Source: Deltaproteobacteria bacterium
GTDB taxonomy: Bacteria; Myxococcota_A; UBA9160; UBA4427
Assembly (NCBI GenBank): GCA_016713665.1
Contig: JADJOR010000024.1
Location: forward strand, 186,001-250,000
Direction of reading: 5' to 3'
Length of the DNA: 64,000 nt
The notes beneath the pieces were generated by a model. That model made no database searches, was not told where the DNA came from, and saw nothing but the letters and a program-made list of their open reading frames with translations. Each line of letters opens with the position of its first letter. Position 1 is the first letter of the stretch. Position numbers and translations under genes: made by a program. Of the stretch, positions 48,496-57,835 are shown piece after piece.

Positions 48496-50855
48496 ATGCG
48501 TGGATTCCTGATCGGCCTGCTCGCGCTCGGGCTCGTGCTGCTCGCAGTCGTGTATGCGGCGGGCATCGGCCTCTTCGGCGACCGCCCGGACGCGGGCGCG
48601 ATCAGCGGGGTCCGGGTCGCCCGCGGCTTCGTCGCCGCCAAGGAGAAGGGGGTTCGGGAAGGGGCGGCGGCGGTCGGTCAGCCGGGGGTCAAGCAGATCC
48701 TGTTCGGCGATCTCCACGTCCATTCGACCTTCTCCTTCGACGCCTTCACGTTGAGCCTGCCCATGAGCGGCGGCGATGGGGCGCATCCCGTCGCCGACGC
48801 TTGCGACTTCGCGCGCCACTGCTCGTCGCTCGACTTCTTCTCGATCAACGACCACGACCTGACGCTGACGCCGACGCGCTGGGACGAGACGATCGAGTCG
48901 ATCCGGCAGTGCAACGCCATCGCCGGCGACGCGGCGAATCCCGATCTCGTGACCTATCTCGGCTGGGAGTGGACCCAGGTCGGCGCGACGCCCGAGACCC
49001 ATTACGGCCACAAGAACGTCGTCCTGCGCGGGCTCGGCGACGACGAGATTCCGCCGCGGCCGATCGCGGCGGGCGCGCCTCTCGGCGTCGAGGACGTGGG
49101 GGCGGTGCTCCCGAATCCGTTCTTCATGGGGGCCTACGGGCTCTACGACGCCCGGCGCGGCGGGCTCGATCTCGTGACCTATCAGGCCGAGCTCGCGGCC
49201 GTCGGAGAATGTCCGAAGGGCGTGCCGGTCCGCGAGCTGCCGCGGGATTGTCGCGAGTCGGCCGCCACGCCGGCCGAGCTCTTCGCGAAGCTCGACGAAT
49301 GGGGCTTCGACTCGATCGTGATCCCCCATGGCACGACCTGGGGCTTCTATACGCCCCTCGGCTCGTCCTGGGACAAGCAGCTCACGGCCGAGAACCACGA
49401 CCCGGATCGCCAGCGCCTGATCGAGGTCTTCTCGGGCCACGGCAGCTCCGAGGAGCTGCGGCCCTTCCAGGAGGTCGTCTTCGATGCCGAGGGTCGACCG
49501 AGCTGCCCCGAGCCGAACGGGAACTACCTGCCTGCCTGCTGGCGCGCGGGGGAGATCATCGCGAAGCGCTGCAGCGACGGCGGCCAGCCCGGGGTCGTCT
49601 GCGAGCAGCGCGCCGCGAACGCGCGGCAGCTCTTCGTCGAGGCCAGGAACAACGGTGGGGCCCAGGTCGTGCCGGCGACCTCCGTCGCCGACTGGCAGGA
49701 CGCGGGACAGTGTCGCGACTGCTTCCAGCCGGCCTTCAACTATCGCCCGAAGAGCTCCGTCCAGTACATCATGGCGCTCGGGCGCAAGGACGCGTCGGGT
49801 CAGCCGATGCGCTTCGAGCTCGGCTTCATCGGCTCGAGCGACAATCATTCTTCCCGCCCCGGGACCGGCTACAAGGAAGTCGCCCGCACCGAGTTCACCG
49901 AGCAGCGCTTCGGCCATTTCCGAACGACCCCGGTCGCCTTCCAGTCGAAGCCGACCGGCAACCTCGACGAGCCCGTGCCCTTCGAGTTCGTCGCCGGCCG
50001 CACCGCCCCTCTCGGCGCCTTCGAGATCGAGCGCGGCGCATCGTTCTTCCTGAACGGCGGGCTCGCCGCCGTCCACGCCTCCGGCCGCGATCGCGACTCG
50101 ATCTGGGAGGCGATGGAGCGGCGCGAGGTCTACGGGACGAGCGGGCCGCGCATCCTGCTCTGGTTCGACCTCGTGAACGCGCCCGGCGCGGCGCGCGTGC
50201 CGATGGGCGGCGAGGCGGCGCTCGCCGAGGCGCCGAGCTTCGAGGTGCGCGCGGTCGGCTCCTTCGAGCAGGCGGCCGGCTGCAGCGATCTCCAGATGAG
50301 CTCGCTCGATCCCCAGCGCATCATGCGATTGTGTCAGGGCGAGTGTTACAACCCGACGAACGTGCGCCGGCCGATCACGCGCCTCGAGATCGTGCGGATC
50401 CGGCCGCAGCAGACCGACGACGAGGAGGTCCTCGGGCTCGTCGAGGATCCCTGGCGCGTGATCGAGTGCGCGCCGAGCGCGGACGGCTGCGTCGGAACCT
50501 TCGTCGACGAGAGCTTCGCCGAAGGGGGCGCGACGCTCTCTATTATGCGCGCGCCATCGAGGCGCCGAGCCCGGCGGTCGCGGCCGATCCGCTCGGTTGC
50601 CGGCGCGACGACGCGGGGCGCTGCGTCCAGGTCGATCCCTGCTTCGGCCGGCCGAACGACGACGACTGTCTCGCGCAGACCGAAGAGCGTGCCTGGTCGT
50701 CGCCGATCTTCGTGCGCCATGCGGGGACCTCGGCGCCGACGCCCGCCCAGCCCGCCCCGGCGCCCGTCGAGGCTCAGGCGAAGAGCGCGTCGCAGCCGGT
50801 TCCGGCGAGCGCGCGGTCGACGGCGACGCGATCGCTCGCGGACAGCGCCCGGTGA
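48496..50855 (+). CDS. DUF3604 (PHP-like metallohydrolase) protein; apparent 1-bp frameshift near the 3' end
   Basis: An N-terminal helix (~4-24) anchors or exports the protein. FGDLHVHSTFSFDAF is the metal-binding HxH of DUF3604. INDHDLTLTP, IVIPHGTTWGFYTP, FIGSSDNHSSRPGTGYKE and ERREVYGTSGPRI continue the family. The frame breaks after FAEGG at a run of five G (50524-50528). A sixth G restores RDALYYARAIEAPSPA, then CVQVDPCFGRPNDDDC and EERAWSSPIFV, the family's normal end. A further ~45 low-complexity residues to 50855 overlap the convergent GST gene. Substrate unknown. GGGAGGG precedes the ATG. Confidence 0.85.
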
Positions 50856-51796
50856 TCCGCCCGCAGCGACGCGAGACACCGCCCCTGGTAGGGGAAGGGC
50901 GCCTGACGCCAGGGCGCGCCGTCGATCTCGCACTCGACGCTCGCTAGACCCCGATCGAGGGCCGCGGCGTTGGCGAGCAGGAAGGGCGCATAGCCGCGAC
51001 CGATCTCCCCGAGCAGCGCGAGTATCGTCTCGGGCAGCGCGTCGCGCGCGAGCCAGCCCTCCGCCTCCGGCTCGACGCCCGAGAGATCGTCGACGCAATC
51101 GGTCCAGGCGAAGACGCGCGGGGCGCGCTCGAGCACGATCGCCATCGGCGTCGGATCGAAGAGGGCGAGCTGGGTCAGCTGACCGTAGAGACCGAAGTCG
51201 CCGGCGCCGGGGCGGGCGCCCAGCACGAAACGATGCCGGGCCAGATGCCGCTCGAGCACGTCGATCAGGCGGACGAAGCTCCGCTCGATCACGGCCGCGG
51301 TCTGCGGATTCGAGCCGACGACGCCGAGGCGACCGATCTGGCGCGCGCCGAACTGCCGGCCCGCCTTCTCGAGGCGTTCGTCGGATTGCTGCGAGCCCGC
51401 CCAGCGCGGCAGGATCCGACTCGCCTTCGCGATGTCGGCCTCTCCTGTCCAGCGGTAGTGGAACATCGCCTTGGTCAGCCACTCGTCGGCGAAGTCCTCG
51501 ATGAGCCCGTCGAGGAAGGCGAGGGCCGGATCGCTCGGAACGACCGAGCGACGACCCGGCACGCGCGCTTCGAGCAGTCGGATCAGCGGCGTCGAATCGA
51601 CGAGCGCCTCGAGGCGTCCGTCGTCCGCCCGAACGACGAGACGCGGGAGCAGCGCGACGCGCGGCTCCGGAAGGCCCGCGGCCTCGGGCGTGCCCTGATG
51701 GATCCAGACGTGGGGAATCCGGCGATAGCGGAGCACGGCGCGCAGCTTGCGACTGTAGGGCGAGCCGATCGCACCGACGATCTGATAGTCGACCAC
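50774..51796 (-). CDS. Glutathione S-transferase-like protein
   Basis: 340 aa, longer than typical GSTs. The thioredoxin-fold N-terminus reads YQIVGAIGSPYSRKLRAVLR, followed by IPHVWIHQGTPEA and LVDSTPLIRLLEAR, the cis-Pro and glutathione-contacting positions. An all-helical C-terminal domain follows (RFVLGARPGAGDFGLYGQL). An extra ~110 residues close the protein. The GTG at 51796 has AGGAG ~8 nt upstream; 32 extra codons before it look non-coding. It is divergent from the acyl-CoA synthetase gene, and its end overlaps the tail of the DUF3604 gene by 82 bp. Confidence 0.82.
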   Translation of the reverse strand: MVDYQIVGAIGSPYSRKLRAVLRYRRIPHVWIHQGTPEAAGLPEPRVALLPRLVVRADDGRLEALVDSTPLIRLLEARVPGRRSVVPSDPALAFLDGLIEDFADEWLTKAMFHYRWTGEADIAKASRILPRWAGSQQSDERLEKAGRQFGARQIGRLGVVGSNPQTAAVIERSFVRLIDVLERHLARHRFVLGARPGAGDFGLYGQLTQLALFDPTPMAIVLERAPRVFAWTDCVDDLSGVEPEAEGWLARDALPETILALLGEIGRGYAPFLLANAAALDRGLASVECEIDGAPWRQAPFPYQGRCLASLRADHRALSASDRVAVDRALAGTGCDALFA

Positions 51797-51906
51797 GCGC
51801 CTGCTCCTGGATTCCCGCTCGCCCGCCCGACCGGGGGTCGACTCCCGACCCTTTCCGGGGCGACGCCCCGCATGGCATACTGACCCACCCACCGAGGCAC
51901 GCCAAC

Positions 51907-53778
51907 ATGCTCGAGAGCCTTCGCACCCATCTGCCGCTCGTCCGGGTGCTCGCCTCGACGCTGCTCGGCGTCCGCCGGCTTCGGGCCGACGTCCCGGCCG
52001 ACTTCGGGGATTTCCTGGCCCCCCACTTCGCGGCCCGCCGGGACGCGATCGCGATCCTCGGCGAGCGCTCGCGCTTCACCTGGGGTGAGCTCGACGCCTT
52101 CGCGAACCGCGTCGCCTGCTGGGCGCTCGACGCCGGCATGAAGCGCGGCGACGTGGTCGCCCTGTCGATGGAGAACCGATCGGAGTACGTGGCGCTCTGG
52201 CTCGGTCTGTCGCGGGTCGGTGTCGTGACGGCGCTCCTCAACACGAACCTGACCGGTGAGCGGCTCGCCCACTGTGTCGGCGAGGCCGATCCGCGGGCCT
52301 GGATCGTCGGCGTCGAGCTGCTCGAGGCGGCGACCTCGGCGCTGCCCCATCTCGCCTCGCGGCCGCCGATCTTCGCGGCGGATCTCGTCGCGACGGGGGA
52401 TCGGGACGCGCGCGCTTCGAGCGGGCCTGCGTCGGGTACGCCTGCGGCGGTCGGGGCCTCGGCTTCGGGCGCTGCGATGGACGCGGGCGCCGTCGAGTCC
52501 TTCGATGCGCGCCTCGCGGCGACGCCGCTCCGGCCGATCCCGAGCGAGATCCAGGCGGCCCGACGCGGCGCGGATCTGCTCTTCCTGATCTACACGAGCG
52601 GCACGACGGGCATGCCCAAGGCGGCGCGCATCAGCCATCTGAAGGCCGCGTTGACCGGGATGGCGGCCTGGAAATCGCAGCAGCTCGGTCCCGCCGACCG
52701 GACCTATTGCTGCCTGCCGCTCTACCACACGGCGGGCGGCGTGATGGCGGTCGGGGGCGCGCTCATGGCGGGGGGCTCGATCGCGGTCGCGCGCCGCTTC
52801 TCGGCGAGTCAGTTCTGGAGCGATTGTCTTCGCTTCGAGGTGACCTCGTTCCAGTACATCGGCGAGCTCTGCCGCTACCTCGTCAACTCCCCCGAGCATC
52901 CGGACGAGCGCCGCCATTCGATCCGCACCGTGATGGGCAACGGGCTTCGCCCCGACGTCTGGCAGGCCTTCCAGACGCGCTTCGCGATCCCAAGGATCGT
53001 CGAGTTCTACGGCGCGACGGAGGGCAATCTCGCGCTCTTGAACATGACGGGGCGCGTCGGCTCGGTCGGTCAGCTGCCCGCGATCGTCCGCAAGCGGCTC
53101 GGGATCGAGCTCGTGCGCTTCGACGTCGAGAGCGAGGAGGTCGTGCGTGGAGGCGACGGGGCGTGCCTTCGCTGTGCGATCGACGAGGCGGGCGAGCTCC
53201 TCATCAAGATCTCGGCCCAGACCCGCTTCGAGGGCTACACGAATCCCGCGGCGACGGAGAAGAAGGTCCTGCGCAACGCCTTCGCCCCGGGCGACGCCTA
53301 CTTCCGGACCGGCGATCTGCTGCGGATGGACGCGGACGGCTTCTACTATTTCGTCGATCGCATCGGTGACACCTTCCGGTGGAAGGGCGAGAACGTGGCG
53401 ACCTCCGAGGTCGGCGAGGTCATCTCGGTCGATCCCGGGGTCGACGAGGCGAACGTCTACGGGGTCGCGATCCCGGGCCAGGACGGTCGCGCGGGCATGG
53501 CGGCGCTCGTCGTGAACGAGCGCTTCGAGCTCGAGCGGGTCGCGAAGGCGATCCACGACGGTCTCGCCCCGTACGCCCGGCCGGTCTTCCTGCGCATCCT
53601 GCCCCAGATGGAGATCACGGGTACCTTCAAACATCGCAAGGTCGATCTCGTGCGGGACGGATACGATCCGCGGCGGATTCCCGACCCGCTCTACTTCCGC
53701 GACCCGGCCCTCGGTCGCTACGTCCCCCTCGACGCGACGCTCTACGAGGCGCTCGAGGCAGGCCGCATCCGACTCTGA
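51907..53778 (+). CDS. Long/very-long-chain acyl-CoA synthetase (FadD6/FATP-like)
   Basis: 623 aa AMP-forming ligase. LIYTSGTTGMPKAARISH (T230-G235) is the phosphate loop, FYGATEGNLALLNM the FATP-type A5 motif, YFRTGDLLRMDADGFYYFVD and RIGDTFRWKGENVATSEV the A7/A8 motifs, and TGTFKHRKVDLVRDGYD carries the A10 catalytic Lys. The AEGN/ATEGN form and DTFRWKGENVAT are typical of very-long-chain or bile-acid/steroid-acid CoA ligases. It lies 20 bp upstream of an LLM gene in the same direction, so an operon is likely. A paralogue is at 59969-61801. Confidence 0.9.
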   Translation: MLESLRTHLPLVRVLASTLLGVRRLRADVPADFGDFLAPHFAARRDAIAILGERSRFTWGELDAFANRVACWALDAGMKRGDVVALSMENRSEYVALWLGLSRVGVVTALLNTNLTGERLAHCVGEADPRAWIVGVELLEAATSALPHLASRPPIFAADLVATGDRDARASSGPASGTPAAVGASASGAAMDAGAVESFDARLAATPLRPIPSEIQAARRGADLLFLIYTSGTTGMPKAARISHLKAALTGMAAWKSQQLGPADRTYCCLPLYHTAGGVMAVGGALMAGGSIAVARRFSASQFWSDCLRFEVTSFQYIGELCRYLVNSPEHPDERRHSIRTVMGNGLRPDVWQAFQTRFAIPRIVEFYGATEGNLALLNMTGRVGSVGQLPAIVRKRLGIELVRFDVESEEVVRGGDGACLRCAIDEAGELLIKISAQTRFEGYTNPAATEKKVLRNAFAPGDAYFRTGDLLRMDADGFYYFVDRIGDTFRWKGENVATSEVGEVISVDPGVDEANVYGVAIPGQDGRAGMAALVVNERFELERVAKAIHDGLAPYARPVFLRILPQMEITGTFKHRKVDLVRDGYDPRRIPDPLYFRDPALGRYVPLDATLYEALEAGRIRL

Positions 53779-53798
53779 TTCCTCGAGGAGGACATTCC

Positions 53799-54842
53799 AT
53801 GAAGCTCGCCCTCAACGCGCTCGCCTTCGGTCCGCGCATCCGGATCAATCTCGACCTCGTCCGCCACGCCGAGCGACTCGGCTTCGACTCGGCCTGGACC
53901 GCGGAGGCCTGGGGCAACGACGCCGTCACGACGGCGACCTGGATCGCCGCGAAGACCGAGACGATCAAGGTCGGGACCGCGATCATGCAGATCCCGGCGC
54001 GGACGCCGGCGATGACCGCGATGACGGCGACGACGCTGAGCCAGCTCTCGAACGGCCGCTTCAAGCTCGGGATCGGGCCATCGGGGCCGCAGGTCATCGA
54101 GGGCTGGCATGGCGTGCCCTACGGCAAGCCGCTCACGCGGACGCGCGAGGCCGTCGCGATCATCCGCGCGATCTGGGCCCGGGAGAAGCCCCTCGAGTTC
54201 CACGGCGAGCACTACGAGATCCCGAATCGCGGCCCCGGAACGACGGGCCTGGGAAAGCCGCTGAAGAGCATCCTCCATGGCGATCCCTCGATCCCGATCT
54301 ACATGGCCTCGATCAGCGAGCCCGGCCTCGCCGTCGCCGCCGAGATCGCCGACGGGGTGATCCCGATGATGTACGACCCGGATCGCTATGCGACGTTGCT
54401 GAAGCCCGCCCTCGAGAAGGGCTTCGCGAAGGCCGGGGGCGGCAAGGGCCTCGCGCGCTTCGACGTCATGACTTCGTGCACGGTCATCGTCTCCGACGAC
54501 GTCGAGAAGGCGATGGTCCCGGTCAAGGCGAATCTCGCCCAGTACATCGGCGGCATGGGCGCCCGCGGCAAGAACTTCTACAACGACTACGCGAAGCGGA
54601 TGGGCTTCGAGGCGGCGGCGGTGCAGATCCAGGATCTCTTCCTGGCGGGCCGGAAGGAGGAGGCGGCGGCGGCGGTCCCCGACGCGCTCGTCGACGCGGT
54701 CCATCTCGTCGGCCCGAAGTCGAAGATCCGCGACCGGCTGCAAGCATGGAAGGCCGCCGGGGAGCGCGGCGAGGTCGGCACGATGCTCCTCGGCGCCGGC
54801 CAGCCGGAAGCGCTCGAGCTGCTCGCGGAGGAGCTGCTCTGA
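53799..54842 (+). CDS. LLM-class F420-dependent oxidoreductase
   Basis: 347 aa. LALNALAFGPRIRINLDLV, RLGFDSAWTAEAWGND, KVGTAIMQIPARTPAMTAM, LSNGRFKLGIGPSGPQVIEG and REAVAIIRAIWARE are the F420 LLM blocks. GAGGAGG precedes the ATG. It follows an acyl-CoA synthetase gene, and its stop overlaps the ATG of a molybdopterin oxidoreductase (TGATG), so the two redox enzymes are probably made together. Dehydrogenation or reduction of the acyl-CoA made upstream is a reasonable guess. Confidence 0.9.
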   Translation: MKLALNALAFGPRIRINLDLVRHAERLGFDSAWTAEAWGNDAVTTATWIAAKTETIKVGTAIMQIPARTPAMTAMTATTLSQLSNGRFKLGIGPSGPQVIEGWHGVPYGKPLTRTREAVAIIRAIWAREKPLEFHGEHYEIPNRGPGTTGLGKPLKSILHGDPSIPIYMASISEPGLAVAAEIADGVIPMMYDPDRYATLLKPALEKGFAKAGGGKGLARFDVMTSCTVIVSDDVEKAMVPVKANLAQYIGGMGARGKNFYNDYAKRMGFEAAAVQIQDLFLAGRKEEAAAAVPDALVDAVHLVGPKSKIRDRLQAWKAAGERGEVGTMLLGAGQPEALELLAEELL

Positions 54843-57130
54843 TGGAAGCGGGGCGCGCCACGACCCATCGGATCGCCCATCGGACCTGCCCGCTCTGCGA
54901 GGCGACCTGCGGCCTCGCGATCGAGGTCGAGGGCGACCGCGTGCTCGGCGTGCGCGGCGACGACGCGGATCCCTTCAGCCGGGGCTTCCTGTGTCCGAAG
55001 GGCGCGGCGCTCGGCGAGCTCCATCACGATCCCGACCGGCTGCGCCAGCCGCTCGTGCGGCGCGACGGAGAGCTCGTGCCGGCGACCTGGGACGAGGCCT
55101 TCGCCGAGGTCGAGCGGGGGCTGTCGAAGATCGTCGCGGACCACGGGCGGCAGTCGCTCGCGGTCCTGCTCGGCAATCCGGTGACCCATCATCTGGCGCC
55201 GGCTTTCTATCTGCGTTCGCTGATCCGGGCGGCGGGGACGCGCAATCTCTTCACCGCCTCGACCGTCGACCAGATGCCGCAGCACGTCGTCTCGGGGCTG
55301 CTCTGGGGCGACCCGTCGGCCTTCCCGATCCCGGACCTCGATCGCACCGACTATCTCCTCATGCTCGGGGCGAACCCGATCGCGTCGAACGGGAGCCTGC
55401 TGACGGCGCCCGATCTTCCGGGTCGACTGAAGGCGTTCAAGCCCCGGGGCGCGAAGCTCGTCGTCGTCGATCCGCGCCGGACCGAGACTGCGGAGCGCGC
55501 CGACGAGCACCTCTTCATCCGCCCCGGGACCGACGTCTTCTGGCTCGCGGCGCTCGTGAACACCCTCTTCACCGAGGAGCTCGTCGCGATCGGCCGCCTC
55601 GAGCCCTTCGTCGTCGGCGTCGACGAGATCCGCGTCCTCGTCGAGCCCTTCACGCCGGAGCGCGTCGCGCCGCTCTGCGGCATCGACCCGGCGACGACGC
55701 GCCGCATTGCGCGCGCGCTCGCTCGCGCCGCCGCCGCCGCGGTCTACGGCCGCATCGGCAACCACACCGTCGAGTTCGGCACGGCGACCGCCTGGATGGC
55801 CGCGGTCCTGAACGTGCTGACGGGCAACTTCGATCGACCGGGCGGCGTGATGACGTCGTCGCCCGTCGCCGCCCGCATCGACGACCGCGCGCCCGGGGGC
55901 CGCGGCTATCGCATCGGGCGCTGGAAGAGCCGCGTCGCCGGTCATCCCGAGGTCAACGGCGAGTTTCCGGCGGCGGCCCTCGCCGAGGAGATCGAGACGC
56001 CGGGGGAGGGGCGCATCCGCGCCGTCCTCTCGGTCGCGACCAATCCCGTGCGCTCCTATCCGAATAGCGCGCGCCTCGACCGTGCGTTTGCCGGCCTCGA
56101 CTTCTTCGTGGCCGTCGACGTCTACGTCAACGAGACGACGCGCCACGCGAACGTGATCCTGCCGCCGCCCTCGGCCCTCGAAGAGGAGAACTACGAGCTC
56201 ACCTTCCTCGGCAACGCGGTCCGCAGCTTCGCCAAGTACGCGCCCCCGGTCTTCCCGCGCGAGTCCGCGCCGGGCTCCGCGGCGACCCCGCAAGCGCCCT
56301 CGGAGGCCGATCTCTTCGCGAAGCTCGTCCTGATCCTGCGCGGCGAAGGCGCGAAGGCCGATCCCGCCCGGGTCCACGACGCCCTCGTCGAGGAGTACAT
56401 CGAGCGCGAGTGCCGCGACGCCGAGGGGCCGCTCGCCGGCCGCGATCCCGGCGAGATCCGTAACGCGCTGGCCGGCCTCTCCCCCGTCGGCAAGCTCCTC
56501 GATCTGCGCCTGCGAACGGGCTGGCACGGCGACCGCTTCGGCGACCGCGCAGGCGGCATCACGCTTGCGAAGCTCGCCGAACATCCCCACGGCATCGACC
56601 TTGGTCCGATGGTCGAGCGCTTCCCGGCGCGCCTCGCGACCGAGTCGGGGCTCCTCGAGCTGACCCCCGCGCCGTTGGTCGAAGACTGGCGCCGCGTGCG
56701 CGCGCGCCTCGAGCAGCCGCGCCCCGCCGATGGGCTCCTCCTGATCGGCCGTCGCCATGTCCGCTCGAACAACTCCTGGATGCACAACGTGGCGTCCCTC
56801 GTCTCGGGCCGATCGCGCTGCACGCTCCTCATGCATCCCGCCGATGCGGCGAGCCGCGGTCTCGAGAGCGGTGGGCAAGCCGAGATCCGCTCGCAGGCGG
56901 GGCGACTCGTCGTCCAGCTCGAGACGAGCGAAGCGATGATGCCCGGCGTCGTGTCGTTGCCGCATGGCTGGGGTCACGACCTGCCGGGCATCCGGATGCG
57001 CGTCGCGGCAGCCCACGCCGGGGTCGCGAGCAATGCGCTGACCGACGAGTGCGTGATCGACGTCGCGAGCGGGAATGCGGTGTTGAACGGGATTCCGGTC
57101 GAGGTGGGGGCGGTCGAGTCGCGGGCTTGA
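54842..57130 (+). CDS. Molybdopterin (bis-MGD) oxidoreductase with N-terminal [4Fe-4S] site
   Basis: 762 aa DMSO-reductase-family protein. The cluster ligands are C16-x2-C19-x3-C23-x27-C51 (TCPLCEATCG and FLCPKG). The molybdopterin domains include LGNPVTHHLAPAFYLRSLI, FTASTVDQMPQHVVSGLLWG, DYLLMLGANPIASNGS, VVVDPRRTETAERAD, YGRIGNHTVEFGT and VLNVLTGNFDRPGGV. The C-terminal cap domain (~590-760) has RRHVRSNNSWMHNV and SLPHGWGHDL. No Tat signal is visible, so it is probably cytoplasmic. Reaction and partner are unknown. Translationally coupled to the upstream F420 LLM gene. Confidence 0.9.
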   Translation: MEAGRATTHRIAHRTCPLCEATCGLAIEVEGDRVLGVRGDDADPFSRGFLCPKGAALGELHHDPDRLRQPLVRRDGELVPATWDEAFAEVERGLSKIVADHGRQSLAVLLGNPVTHHLAPAFYLRSLIRAAGTRNLFTASTVDQMPQHVVSGLLWGDPSAFPIPDLDRTDYLLMLGANPIASNGSLLTAPDLPGRLKAFKPRGAKLVVVDPRRTETAERADEHLFIRPGTDVFWLAALVNTLFTEELVAIGRLEPFVVGVDEIRVLVEPFTPERVAPLCGIDPATTRRIARALARAAAAAVYGRIGNHTVEFGTATAWMAAVLNVLTGNFDRPGGVMTSSPVAARIDDRAPGGRGYRIGRWKSRVAGHPEVNGEFPAAALAEEIETPGEGRIRAVLSVATNPVRSYPNSARLDRAFAGLDFFVAVDVYVNETTRHANVILPPPSALEEENYELTFLGNAVRSFAKYAPPVFPRESAPGSAATPQAPSEADLFAKLVLILRGEGAKADPARVHDALVEEYIERECRDAEGPLAGRDPGEIRNALAGLSPVGKLLDLRLRTGWHGDRFGDRAGGITLAKLAEHPHGIDLGPMVERFPARLATESGLLELTPAPLVEDWRRVRARLEQPRPADGLLLIGRRHVRSNNSWMHNVASLVSGRSRCTLLMHPADAASRGLESGGQAEIRSQAGRLVVQLETSEAMMPGVVSLPHGWGHDLPGIRMRVAAAHAGVASNALTDECVIDVASGNAVLNGIPVEVGAVESRA

Positions 57131-57141
57131 GCTGGTCGGCC

Positions 57142-57190
57142 ATTCCTCATCCACCATTCGCCTTCCACCATCCGCCTTCCGCCTTCCGCC
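57142..57190 (-). repeat. Heptanucleotide short tandem repeat array (seven units)
   Basis: Seven consecutive 7-bp units of related sequence occupy 57142-57190, ending ATCCGCC, TTCCGCC, TTCCGCC on the plus strand; others are ATTCGCC, TTCCACC, ATCCACC and ATTCCTC. On the minus strand the unit is GGCGGAA-like. It lies in the 175-bp gap between the molybdopterin gene and the nucleotidyltransferase pair. Confidence 0.75.
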
Positions 57191-57305
57191 GTGCGCCCGC
57201 GGGGATTTGCCGAATCAGGCGGCATCCAGTCCTGTTCAGTACTGTCCAATCCGTTACCGGCCGACAAGTCGGGCGGTGGTCTCCGACGCGGGCTGGGGTG
57301 GCGCG

Positions 57306-57833
57306 ATGGCTTCGATTCGAAAGCAGGGAGAAGTCTTCGAGATCCGGGAGTGCCTCCCGACGCGGACCGGCCCGCGGCAGCGTGCGCTCGTCCGCTTCCG
57401 AAGGATCCTGACGCCCGCGGATCTCGACCGCGCGCAGGCCGTCGCACGCCGTCCGTTCGACCGCGACGCGCTCGTCCGTCGCGCCCGCGCCCAGGGCATC
57501 CCGGTCGCCTCGGCCTCGCGCGACGATGAGGCGCGAAGGCTCCTGGCTCATCTCCGCGACGGCGGAACGATCGAACCGATCCTCGCGAAGCTCCTGATCG
57601 ACCATCTCGCCCTCATCGCGAACGAGGTCGATTCGAGGGCCTCGACGAAGCCGTCGCTGCCCGAGCATCTCGAGGAGGTCGTCGATTGCGTGGGACGCTC
57701 CGAAGCGATCCGCGGACGTACCCTGCGCGGTCTGCTGCGCACCGCGAGTCGCGTCTCCCGATCGCGCGGTGCGCTGCGCCCGGAGGCCGAGGAGCCGTTT
57801 CCCCGGTTCAGCTCGGGGCGAGGCTTCGACTAG
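57306..57833 (+). CDS. Conserved partner protein of a nucleotidyltransferase (toxin-antitoxin-like pair)
   Basis: 175 aa. No named family was recognised. It starts ASIRKQGEVFEIRECLPT and RTGPRQRALVRFRRILTPAD, then ARRPFDRDALVRRARAQGIP, and ends with EHLEEVVDCVGRSEAIRGRT and an Arg-rich tail. The last gene codon is 2 bp before the ATG of a nucleotidyltransferase-fold gene. The compact two-gene layout resembles AbiE/MNT-type toxin-antitoxin systems, where the first gene is the antitoxin; here the first protein has no clear DNA-binding helix-turn-helix. The ATG at 57306 is used; the frame opens ~33 codons earlier. Confidence 0.68.
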   Translation: MASIRKQGEVFEIRECLPTRTGPRQRALVRFRRILTPADLDRAQAVARRPFDRDALVRRARAQGIPVASASRDDEARRLLAHLRDGGTIEPILAKLLIDHLALIANEVDSRASTKPSLPEHLEEVVDCVGRSEAIRGRTLRGLLRTASRVSRSRGALRPEAEEPFPRFSSGRGFD

Positions 57834-57835
57834 CG

